From Candidatus Obscuribacterales bacterium (lineage in GTDB: Bacteria > Cyanobacteriota > Vampirovibrionia > Obscuribacterales > Obscuribacteraceae), in the NCBI GenBank assembly GCA_020050835.1, contig JAGVKB010000102.1, positions 186,001 to 250,000 of the forward strand: a stretch of 64,000 nucleotides of DNA, read 5' to 3'. Shown here one piece after another: positions 45,281-53,171 of the stretch (positions are counted from its first letter, which is position 1; each line of letters opens with the position of its first letter). The position numbers were made by a program, and so were the translations under genes. The notes beneath the pieces are model-generated. The model was not told where the DNA came from. It saw only the letters and a program-made list of their open reading frames with translations, and did no database searches.

Positions 45281-46297
45281 ATGAGCAGGCTGGAGCATTG
45301 CGACTTAAGTACCGGCACGGCAGATCTGGCTGTAGCAGCCAGGCTATTTGAATGCGCAAGCGGCAGGACAGCAGAACTAGCATCCAAGCTCAGTCGCGAA
45401 GCGGCATTAATTGGAGTGGGACTGGCCGGAGGAACCGTCGCCGAGATCAAGAAAGATCCGCTCAAGGCGACAGTGCAACTGGCCGGAACAGCTCTGGCCG
45501 GAAGTTTAATAGCCGGTATGGCACTGGCTGAAGCACCGGTTTTAGCTCGAACTGGACTGATTGTTGGAGCTGGATTGACCGGCAAATGGGTGTGGGATCA
45601 AATTGACCCGAACAGCACTAAAAATCAGATTCGAAACCATGATGTTATGGAAGCGGTTACTGCTGTGTGGAACAAATCGGATTCCGCAACGTTTGGTAAG
45701 AGCGAACGACTGATGGAAAGGGACCTCGGCAGTTTAGGGCTTGATGTTACAACTTTTGCCATCGGCGGTGCTGTGGCCGGAAAGCTAGCACCACAGATCG
45801 GTTCCGAAATGAGCTTGGCATATAAGGAGATTGTTGGTAGCGGTAAACAGCTGTCTACATTTGCAGCTGAACTCATGCCCGCTTTCAATGCACCTAAGTT
45901 GGCACCGGTACTGGCTCATAGCGCTGAAGGTTCCGGCGGTGCCGGGCTGGTTTCCGAATCGCCGTTGGGTGATTTTACCTTTCTAATGGCCAAACCTCGC
46001 CACGGGCGGGTCGAATCAAGACCAATTGATGAGTTCGATCTCAATCCTGTCAAGGAGTCGATCCCCGAGAATGGCAAATTGACTGAGAAAGCCAATCGCA
46101 CTGAGCTGGAATTCCCCGATGGGTCCCGGATAGTTGAGGACTTCATTGGCAATTGGTGGATCTACGAGGCAAATGGAAAGATGTATCGCTGCGGACTCGA
46201 TGGCGATCCAGCATTACCGCCGGCAGAAGCGCTCGGTGGCAACGGCTTTAATTTTGGAGCAAAAGGCTGGCGGGAGCGCCAGACCGCCAAAAGGTAA
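45281..46297 (+). CDS. Unknown protein with glycine-zipper-like helices
   Basis: 338 residues, not recognised. Residues ~40-105 contain Gly/Ala-rich hydrophobic helices (LIGVGLAGGTVAEI, LAGTALAGSLIAGMALA, LIVGAGLTGKWVW) like glycine zippers or pre-toxin regions, and a second such helix is at ~145-165. The C-terminal third is soluble and ends in a compact beta-like segment (TELEFPDGSRIVEDFIGNWWIYEANGK, broken here at its core). No catalytic motif. The ATG lies two bases after the integrase-remnant stop, so the gene may have arrived with the mobile DNA. Confidence 0.6.
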   Translation: MSRLEHCDLSTGTADLAVAARLFECASGRTAELASKLSREAALIGVGLAGGTVAEIKKDPLKATVQLAGTALAGSLIAGMALAEAPVLARTGLIVGAGLTGKWVWDQIDPNSTKNQIRNHDVMEAVTAVWNKSDSATFGKSERLMERDLGSLGLDVTTFAIGGAVAGKLAPQIGSEMSLAYKEIVGSGKQLSTFAAELMPAFNAPKLAPVLAHSAEGSGGAGLVSESPLGDFTFLMAKPRHGRVESRPIDEFDLNPVKESIPENGKLTEKANRTELEFPDGSRIVEDFIGNWWIYEANGKMYRCGLDGDPALPPAEALGGNGFNFGAKGWRERQTAKR

Positions 46298-46324
46298 CTA
46301 ACCGAGCGCAATCGCAGTCAGCTG

Positions 46325-47602
46325 CTAATTGGCAGCGCTCTTTGCTGTCGATTGAGCCGTTTTATTTTCAGCGCTAAGATTTCTGGACAGGGAGCGATCG
46401 CCGCAAATCGCATTACAGATCTCGGTTGCCAGTTTGCGACCGCCGATACCGTTCATGTGAGCCGTGTCGTTGAAGTACTCCTGTGGAAACTCAGGCGATC
46501 GGTTGAGATCGATTACCGTTGTTCGATGCGCGCTGGCTGTCGCCATCAAAGATTGTTTGTATTCACTGTACGACCCGGGCGGCATGAGATTCATGTTCTG
46601 CTGGGTAAGCGGCATGTTGACGATGATGGTCGTTATGCCGGCAGCATCGGTAAGCTCAAGCAGGCGATTGAGGAAGATCTTCTGGCAGTCGAAAAGCTGA
46701 CGATTGGATGTGCGATAGCGATTCTTGTACTCGCGGGAGTTGTCTTGAAACGGCACTCTCAAATTCGCTGCGATTAAGAAGGTTCCTCTGCGTACCTCCT
46801 TGGCGGCTAGCTGATTGCTGTTGACGTTTTGGCTTGGTGCTTCAATGGTGGCTGAATCGGCGAACTCCGGTCTGCCATTGCTGGTGATACCAGGCATTAG
46901 TGAGCTGAGCGTATCTTGCAGCTGAGCTGCGGCTAGTGCCTGCAGCTCCATCCGCTTGTTCCACAAAAAAATAAGCTGGTTTTGCCAGTATTCGAGGCGA
47001 GCTCCCAGGGTATTGACGGCCAGGTCCTGAACGTCGTCCAGCGGAAGAAAGTGCCGGAAAAATTGATAGGTTGGAGTATCGGCCGCGCAACCGACGCCGT
47101 TATCGATAAAGTCGCGCAGGGCCAGTCCGAGCACTATCACTTTCGGCTTCTGACCGGTTGTTAGCAAAGACTTCGCGATCAAGTAGTCGTCTGAGATCAT
47201 GCCGCCGGGCAGGGCAAAGTTGAAGCAGCTGATTCCGCTCCTACCGAGCTGTTTCTCAAGCAGCTGCTCCAGATAGACGGATTGTGGGTGATCGACTGCA
47301 TCGAGCGTTTGTCCGGAGAAATCGGCGTCAACGAGCGTCAAGGGGATCATCATCAAGGACGAACCCATTAAAACGACATCGGGCGTTTTCTCAGCGGTCA
47401 GATATGAATTTGTACGCAGCCATTCCCAGGTGGTTCTGGTCGGAAACTTGCCGGGTGAGATAACAACTGGCGGGTTGACAGCTGCGGCCACCAGGTTGAT
47501 TGTGCAGAAAATCACAGCAGCCCAGAGCACCGGGCTTGCTAATAGCGCCCGCGAAAAGACCTTTCCGGAGATGTTCTTTCTGTCCATGATTCCTTGAGAC
47601 AT
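46325..47602 (-). CDS. Membrane-anchored SGNH-hydrolase-like protein (second paralogue)
   Basis: 425 residues. Membrane span near ~20-42 (ALLASPVLWAAVIFCTINLVAA at its core), then VVLMGSSLM (Ser), PKVIVLGLALRDFIDNG, TTIIVNMPLTQQNMNLMPPGSY and the Asp-His end FNDTAHMNGIGGRKL. All blocks correspond to those of 29607-30803 in the same order, so they are paralogues with probably the same surface-polymer-related job. It is 89 bases downstream of the DUF1989-GcvT gene and could be the last gene of that transcript. The ATG at 47587 has a better ribosome-binding site and is an alternative start. Confidence 0.75.
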   Translation of the reverse strand: MSQGIMDRKNISGKVFSRALLASPVLWAAVIFCTINLVAAAVNPPVVISPGKFPTRTTWEWLRTNSYLTAEKTPDVVLMGSSLMMIPLTLVDADFSGQTLDAVDHPQSVYLEQLLEKQLGRSGISCFNFALPGGMISDDYLIAKSLLTTGQKPKVIVLGLALRDFIDNGVGCAADTPTYQFFRHFLPLDDVQDLAVNTLGARLEYWQNQLIFLWNKRMELQALAAAQLQDTLSSLMPGITSNGRPEFADSATIEAPSQNVNSNQLAAKEVRRGTFLIAANLRVPFQDNSREYKNRYRTSNRQLFDCQKIFLNRLLELTDAAGITTIIVNMPLTQQNMNLMPPGSYSEYKQSLMATASAHRTTVIDLNRSPEFPQEYFNDTAHMNGIGGRKLATEICNAICGDRSLSRNLSAENKTAQSTAKSAAN

Positions 47603-47691
47603 TAGCCGGAGATCCGACAGAGCCCAAAGCGTCTACCTTGTAAAGAACAATTGTCTCAAAAAACTGACCGTCAACCTTAGAACGGCATCAT

Positions 47692-50034
47692 CTAAGAGCG
47701 TGGTCGCCTTTTCTCTGGGTCATAAAATGGAAACTTCACGACTCGGGCCGGGATGCGCTTCTGGTGCCCGTCGAGCTTGCCGACTTCAACTTCGGTTGCC
47801 AGCGTCGAGTATTCTATATTCATTCGGCAAAGCGCAATGTTTTTGCGCAGAAGTGGAGAGCGAGTGCCGCTGGTGACCACCCCAACTTGCATGCGACCGA
47901 CATGGACGCAGTCTCCGTGCGCTGCCGGCTCATTGCCTTCTAGCTCCAAGCCGACCAGAGTACGCTGCGGATGCTCTTTCCGTCGGATGAGCGCTTCCTT
48001 GCCGATGAAATCTTCTTCCTTGTTTAAGGCGACGCAGAAGCCGATGCCGGCTTCAAATGGGTCGATCTGATCGTTGAATTCGAAACCGGAGAACACCAGT
48101 CCGGATTCGATTCTAAGCAGATCAAGCGCTGCCATTCCGAGTGGTTTGAGATTATGTTTTTGACCGGCAGCCCAGATTCTGTCCCAAACTGCAGCGGCAT
48201 CCTTGGGATGGCACCATACTTCATAACCCAATTCGCCGGTGTAACCGGTGCGCGATACCAACACCGGAATACCTTGCGCACTATCCAGCCTGCCGACTGT
48301 GAAGCGAAACCAGGTCAACTCTTCGAGCGTCGGTTGAACCGGAGGCGTCCAGATGATCTGCTTCAAGATATCTCGGCTATTGGGTCCTTGAACTGCCAAA
48401 TTGTGTAGTTGGTCAGTGGAAGACTTTACCCATGCTCTGAGATTCAATTTCTCAGCTTGCTCTCTCAACCAAACGCCGTCGAAATCTTCTCCGCCGACGA
48501 AGCGGAAATTGTTTTCTCCGAGCCGAAAGATTGTGCCATCGTCGATGATACCACCAGATTCGTTGCAAATGGCGGTATACACGACCTGCCCGGTGGCCAG
48601 CTTGCGAATATTGCGAGTGGTGGTCGCCTGCAGCAGCGCTTCGGAATCGGGCCCGAGGATCTCGAACTTGCGCAGCGGAGAGAGATCCATTACTACAGCT
48701 GCTTCGCGGCAAGCATGATACTCTTCGAGCGTGCCGAACTGCGGGTAACAATTCGGGATCCAAAATCCTCGGTACTCTACAAAGTTGCGGGTCAGGCCGG
48801 CAGTACGAGAATGGAAGGCTGTCTCCCTGCTTAAAACCGGTGGTGCGTCTGGTGTCATACGGTGTGCAATACCTTTAGAGAAGCTGTGTTTCTGAGGATA
48901 TACTCTGACGTGAATGTCGGTCGGATTCCAGGCGTTAGCTGCGTCAATATCATCCGGGCAAGCCGATGACGCGCAAACTAGATCAGTTAGCGCTCTGAGC
49001 AGCACGTAATCCCCCGGGCGGGACCAGGGCTCGTCCAGATAGAGCGCATTACTGCTATTGATGCCGGTGTTGTAAAAGAAGTTGATAGCCGGCCAGCCTG
49101 CTCTAGAGCTGATTCCATAACCGCCCAGGACCAGGTTGAAATTGTCCGAGCAGTTGGCGTGTCCGGGATAACCGCTGTCTTCGTAGTATTTTGCAGTACA
49201 TGCCAGCGCGAAGGTGTCGTGCCGACCGACTGTGTCTCTAATCACTTCCACCAGCGGTTGCATGTCTTGACAGTAAAATTTGGAATAGAGTCCCGGCTGA
49301 GGGTAAGTGTTGCCCATGATTGTTCGGGTGGTGGTGGCATCGAGACCACGCTCGACGCCGTCTTGCAATCTGCGAGCATCAAAGGCGAGAAAATCGGAGC
49401 ACTGCCGGCCCGCAACATCAATAATTTGGATGAATTCACCGGCGGCAACTTCGTATGATCTGGCTGTTGCCTTCTCAACCCGCAGGTCCATCTTTGGTTC
49501 AGCTAGAGGTAATGGCAATTGCGGCGACTCAGCTCGGTGGATTGTCTGACGCTCGACTATGACATCAAGCTCGGTCGGTGGCATCTGCTCGTCAACGAGC
49601 ATCGGCTTGCCCGGCGCCGAGATCAGGCAAACTACTTTGGACTGCGCCTGGAAGCTTTCACTTTCTCCGGCTCGAGAGCCGTCGCCGAAAATTACTTTCG
49701 CTCGCGCCTGTGTGAGGTCGATGCCGTAACGAGTCAGGGTATCCGTCAGATGTCTGACGTCTTCTTCCTGTCCGCTCAAGCCTAGTTCCAAGCTCTCCCG
49801 GTCAGCGACAGTTCCCAACACTGCCAGTGCCTCGCTGCCGGTTTCTGAAAATGCCGCGAGATGGCATATCTGCAAACCTTCGCGATCCCTTACTGTTAAG
49901 CGATCGCCGGCAAAGAGCAGTAAGGCCAGAGCGCCATTTGCGCGTATGCGATAACGCTCGGTGCCAGGCGGCAGGTTGAGCAAACCGGGTTCTCGCAAGC
50001 GAGCAGTGGTAGTAGCGGTTAACGATTGGTTCAT
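47692..50034 (-). CDS. DUF1989-GcvT fusion protein
   Basis: 780 residues. Residues ~190-390 match DUF1989 (VAAGEFIQIIDVAGRQCSDFLAF, CSDNFNLVLGGYGI), the fold of carboxyguanidine-deiminase/urea-carboxylase-associated proteins. Residues ~410-770 are an aminomethyltransferase (GcvT)-type folate enzyme: VVMDLSPLRKFEILGPDSEAL (split family block), GGIIDDGTIFRL with the folate-binding Asp, SRTGYTGELGYEVW, PLGMAALDLLRIESGL. The first ~170 residues resemble a diverged copy of the DUF1989 start. GcvT-like enzymes pass one-carbon units to tetrahydrofolate during demethylation. It follows the flavoenzyme gene by 107 bases on the same strand. Substrate unknown. Confidence 0.85.
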   Translation of the reverse strand: MNQSLTATTTARLREPGLLNLPPGTERYRIRANGALALLLFAGDRLTVRDREGLQICHLAAFSETGSEALAVLGTVADRESLELGLSGQEEDVRHLTDTLTRYGIDLTQARAKVIFGDGSRAGESESFQAQSKVVCLISAPGKPMLVDEQMPPTELDVIVERQTIHRAESPQLPLPLAEPKMDLRVEKATARSYEVAAGEFIQIIDVAGRQCSDFLAFDARRLQDGVERGLDATTTRTIMGNTYPQPGLYSKFYCQDMQPLVEVIRDTVGRHDTFALACTAKYYEDSGYPGHANCSDNFNLVLGGYGISSRAGWPAINFFYNTGINSSNALYLDEPWSRPGDYVLLRALTDLVCASSACPDDIDAANAWNPTDIHVRVYPQKHSFSKGIAHRMTPDAPPVLSRETAFHSRTAGLTRNFVEYRGFWIPNCYPQFGTLEEYHACREAAVVMDLSPLRKFEILGPDSEALLQATTTRNIRKLATGQVVYTAICNESGGIIDDGTIFRLGENNFRFVGGEDFDGVWLREQAEKLNLRAWVKSSTDQLHNLAVQGPNSRDILKQIIWTPPVQPTLEELTWFRFTVGRLDSAQGIPVLVSRTGYTGELGYEVWCHPKDAAAVWDRIWAAGQKHNLKPLGMAALDLLRIESGLVFSGFEFNDQIDPFEAGIGFCVALNKEEDFIGKEALIRRKEHPQRTLVGLELEGNEPAAHGDCVHVGRMQVGVVTSGTRSPLLRKNIALCRMNIEYSTLATEVEVGKLDGHQKRIPARVVKFPFYDPEKRRPRS

Positions 50035-50141
50035 GGCCTCGTTCTACTGTCTGTGTATCGGGGCGGTTCGCAAGCTAAGTTTGAATGCGCGTAGGGACCG
50101 CTCCGGCAGCCTGCGATTGTGGCACCGTCGGTGGTGATTGA

Positions 50142-51602
50142 CTATGATACCGTGGCTAGTGCCTTGGCTTGAGAGGGCTGCGCTGAAGTCGTGCTGTCGC
50201 TGGATTTCGATGCGACTTCGGACATCAACCGCTCCGCCAGAGCGCGCTTGCTCTCCAGGTCCATCTTCTTGAGCTCGTTGTCGATTGCACGTTCGTTTAC
50301 AACCTGGTTCCAGTAGTCGAGCGACTCGAATCCTAGAAGCGCTGATTTGCCGACGAACTGGCGGATTACTTCATTAGTCGGGCCCATTACCCATCCAGCC
50401 TTTCCGTCACGCAGATAGCGCTCGATGCCGAGCGCCGGTTTGAATCCTGTTCCGCCGCAGGCATGCAACATCTTGTCACCGACATGAGCGACGTTTTTCG
50501 CAGCCAGGAATTTTACCTGCCACATCCAATGCAGGAGCGCCGAGCGCGGTAAGGCGGAAATGTCGTTGTGCATGCTCCAGTCGCAATTGCCGGTCGTGTT
50601 GTCCATTGCTCTTGCCATCTGGAATACAAACGAGCGCGAAGCGTTCGTGTCGATGATCGCTTCACCGACGTAGTCCTGAATCGTCGGGTAATCGCAGACG
50701 CGCATGCCGACGTCAACGTGCTTCCTGGTGGTGGTGTGTCTCTTGGTGATGTCGATCAAGCCCAGTGCGATGCCGTTCCAGCAGGCAGATGAGCAAAGCA
50801 GAAAGAAGGGATCGACCGCCTCGTCATTGGAGCGAGCACCGTCACCGACCGGCCCTACCAAGCGGTCGAGCGGGACGATCACATTGTCGACCACCAGTCC
50901 ACCAGATTGATTACCCCTGAGCCCAAGCCCATCCCATTGCGATGGATCTGTTTTGACTTCATCCTTGTAGACAAGGAAGCAGGAGAGATCGGAGTAGTTG
51001 CCTGCAAAGTCCGGACTGGTAGTTTGAATGACATACCAGTCGGCGAAACCGCCGGAAGTTGTCCAGGAGGCTTTCTTCAACAGTTTCCAGCTGTCTTCGA
51101 GGCGCTCTGCTTTCGACGAGACCGGATACCAGAAGTGAGAACCGGTCTCCGGGTCGGAATAAGAGAGCGTGCCGACAAGCACTTCTTTATCCAGCCGTGA
51201 AAGGATACTTTCAATGGCAGCGCTCGGCTGCGCTTTCATGCCAAGTAATGAGGCGGCGACCGCGCTCAAGTGCATGGTATAGCACATCGCTGTCGATGCG
51301 CAGCCGTAGCGAGCGATCGTCTCTACCACCATGGCAGCACAGGTGTGATTCTCTCCTTGCCCGCCCAATTCCTTGGGAACAATCAATCCCAAAAGACCAA
51401 GCGAAGCAAGAGCTTCGAAATTCTTACGCGGGAAAATCAGTCCTTTGTCCGACTCAACGGCGTTGGTTCTGAGAGTGGTCCGAGCCAATTCAATTAGTTT
51501 TGACTGCAGCTCCTTCTGTTGGTCGGTGAGCAGCCATTGCGGATCAAACTCAAACCCCAGGCCCCAAAACTCTTCGGCGCCCCATAACTTTCTCTCTTTC
51601 AT
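50142..51602 (-). CDS. Acyl-CoA dehydrogenase-fold flavoprotein, possible flavin-dependent monooxygenase
   Basis: 486 residues with the acyl-CoA dehydrogenase fold (LGLLGLIVPKELGGQG, SDPETGSHFWYPVSSKAE, LHACGGTGF). In dehydrogenases the catalytic Glu precedes a G-T in YEGT; here the matching segment is GWVMGPTNEV, with Met (codon at 50385-50387) in that place. Loss of that base and a flavin reductase gene seven bases upstream point to the two-component monooxygenases (DszC/HsaA-like) of this fold. The substrate is not predictable. The ATG at 51602 has GAGGTG close upstream. Lies downstream of the kynurenine genes. Confidence 0.8.
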   Translation of the reverse strand: MKERKLWGAEEFWGLGFEFDPQWLLTDQQKELQSKLIELARTTLRTNAVESDKGLIFPRKNFEALASLGLLGLIVPKELGGQGENHTCAAMVVETIARYGCASTAMCYTMHLSAVAASLLGMKAQPSAAIESILSRLDKEVLVGTLSYSDPETGSHFWYPVSSKAERLEDSWKLLKKASWTTSGGFADWYVIQTTSPDFAGNYSDLSCFLVYKDEVKTDPSQWDGLGLRGNQSGGLVVDNVIVPLDRLVGPVGDGARSNDEAVDPFFLLCSSACWNGIALGLIDITKRHTTTRKHVDVGMRVCDYPTIQDYVGEAIIDTNASRSFVFQMARAMDNTTGNCDWSMHNDISALPRSALLHWMWQVKFLAAKNVAHVGDKMLHACGGTGFKPALGIERYLRDGKAGWVMGPTNEVIRQFVGKSALLGFESLDYWNQVVNERAIDNELKKMDLESKRALAERLMSEVASKSSDSTTSAQPSQAKALATVS

Positions 51603-51609
51603 GATCACC

Positions 51610-52149
51610 TCAGTATCCGAAGCCGTTCTTGCGCATGTGAACCATCGGTTGCGGCTCATCGTTCAACAGTCTGCCGCCTACAACTTCAGCGATCACAATC
51701 ACGTGATCTCCAGCCTCGACCACTTTGCTTACTTTGCAGTCTAGAAAGCTGACTGCTTCTGAGAAAACTGGTCCGGGTGCCTGCGATGTCTCTTCCAATG
51801 CCAAGCCATCGAAGCGGTCGACTCCTTCGGCAGCCGGTCCGGCAAATTTCTTGAAAATGTCCATATTCTTGCCGGACAGAACGTTTAATGTCAACCTTGC
51901 ATCAGGAACGATGTTTGCAAGGAGCGGTCTTTCCTTATTGACTGCCAATGTCACGGTCGGAGGATTGAAGGCTGCCTGCGCTACCCAGGTAGCCATCATG
52001 CCCTGGCGCTGCCCGTCGGCGCTCAATGTGACGATGTAGACGCCGCTGGGAATTCTACCCAACGCCTTGCCGATGTTGTCCTTAACTTCTTGAACTGAAG
52101 AGTCAAGAGCTACCGCAGAGATGCCAGGAGTAACTGTTGCCGAAGACAT
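51610..52149 (-). CDS. Flavin reductase-like protein
   Basis: 179 residues. A flavin-reductase domain (FMN-binding split barrel): LGRIPSGVYIVTL, MMATWVAQAAFNPPTVTLAV, LTLNVL, VIVIAEVVGG and a C-terminal HMRKNGFGY. The AxWVxQAxFxPP block resembles the C-terminal reductase domain of cyanobacterial flavodiiron proteins. It would supply reduced FMN/FAD to the oxygenase-like protein encoded seven bases downstream. ATG start at 52149; 110 bases separate it from the TPR gene. Confidence 0.88.
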   Translation of the reverse strand: MSSATVTPGISAVALDSSVQEVKDNIGKALGRIPSGVYIVTLSADGQRQGMMATWVAQAAFNPPTVTLAVNKERPLLANIVPDARLTLNVLSGKNMDIFKKFAGPAAEGVDRFDGLALEETSQAPGPVFSEAVSFLDCKVSKVVEAGDHVIVIAEVVGGRLLNDEPQPMVHMRKNGFGY

Positions 52150-52259
52150 TTTCTCTCCCCCGTGTCGAGCTTTGTACTGCTAATGATAGATTCAACAGTG
52201 GTTCTGTTGAAACAATATTTTTTAAGAAAGACAGGTAACCAGGTTCGGATCGGAGCTGA

Positions 52260-53054
52260 TTATTTCATCTTAAGAGTAGCCTTGGCTGTCGCGCTGGTCT
52301 GGATGATCGTATTTGCTTCTTCCAGAACTTTCTTTCTCTTCTCGACCTCGGCCTTGTAAGGCGCGATGAAGCCGTCATAACGAGCTTTGCCTCGTTCTCT
52401 TCTCTTTTGAAACTGCTCGGCGCTCTCGCCGTATCTGGCTTGAGTGGGCAGGCAGGATGAAAGCAACGATTCGACTTTTGTGAGACATTCTTCGGCTTGC
52501 TGCAATTGCTCCTCCACGCGTTCCTTTCTCGATTGCGCTTCGGTTAGAAATATTGCCTGGTCGTAAAGCTCCCATTCGAGAAAGGCGGTGATTGTCGGAG
52601 ACTCCGGCGGGGCAGTCGGTATGGACGGTAGGCTTGGTGCTCTTTCATCGGTTTCTTCCGGCGCCGGCGCGGCTGAATGGGCAGGCGGAGCCGGCGTGGC
52701 AGCGGCAGAGGACGAATGGGTGGGCGAATGAGGCTTTACGCTGCCGAATTGTCTGATTGCTTGTAAGCAAAGCGGCGCCGTACTGGCGCTGGGAGCCATT
52801 TTGTAACATTGACGAAATTCTTGCATCGCCTCATCAACTAATTTGAGTTGCAGGCAGGTGTTGGCAAGATAATAGTGCGCGGTTGGATTCTTGGCGTCTG
52901 CTCCCTTGACCGCCGCCATCAAGAACGAAGCCGCTGCCGCGTAATCGCCCTTCGAGTAGAGACTGATACCGATATCTAGATCAGCACCGGCCAGGCAGGC
53001 ATCGGCGTTTAGCGTTGTGATAGTCAACAGTGCCAGCAATCGGTGCATCTGCAT
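52260..53054 (-). CDS. Exported TPR protein with Pro/Ala-rich linker and coiled coil
   Basis: 264 residues. Signal peptide (MHRLLALLTITTLNADACLAG), two or three TPR units (~30-100), a Pro/Ala/Ser linker (~120-170) and a charged helical C-terminus likely to form a coiled coil (QSRKERVEEQLQQAEECL, YKAEVEKRKKVLEEAN). Not an enzyme. It interrupts the kynurenine array between KMO and the flavin reductase, with 117 bases on one side and 110 on the other. ATGs at 53054 and 53048 are both possible starts. Confidence 0.78.
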   Translation of the reverse strand: MQMHRLLALLTITTLNADACLAGADLDIGISLYSKGDYAAAASFLMAAVKGADAKNPTAHYYLANTCLQLKLVDEAMQEFRQCYKMAPSASTAPLCLQAIRQFGSVKPHSPTHSSSAAATPAPPAHSAAPAPEETDERAPSLPSIPTAPPESPTITAFLEWELYDQAIFLTEAQSRKERVEEQLQQAEECLTKVESLLSSCLPTQARYGESAEQFQKRRERGKARYDGFIAPYKAEVEKRKKVLEEANTIIQTSATAKATLKMK

Positions 53055-53171
53055 TCTGACTGTACCTGTCTTGAGAGGCGATTTTATTATCGTATACCAC
53101 GTCAAACTGCTTAGCTCGCTCGGCCGGAGCGGTTTGATCTTGAGATTGCGGACGGAATCTTCTCAGGCGAT

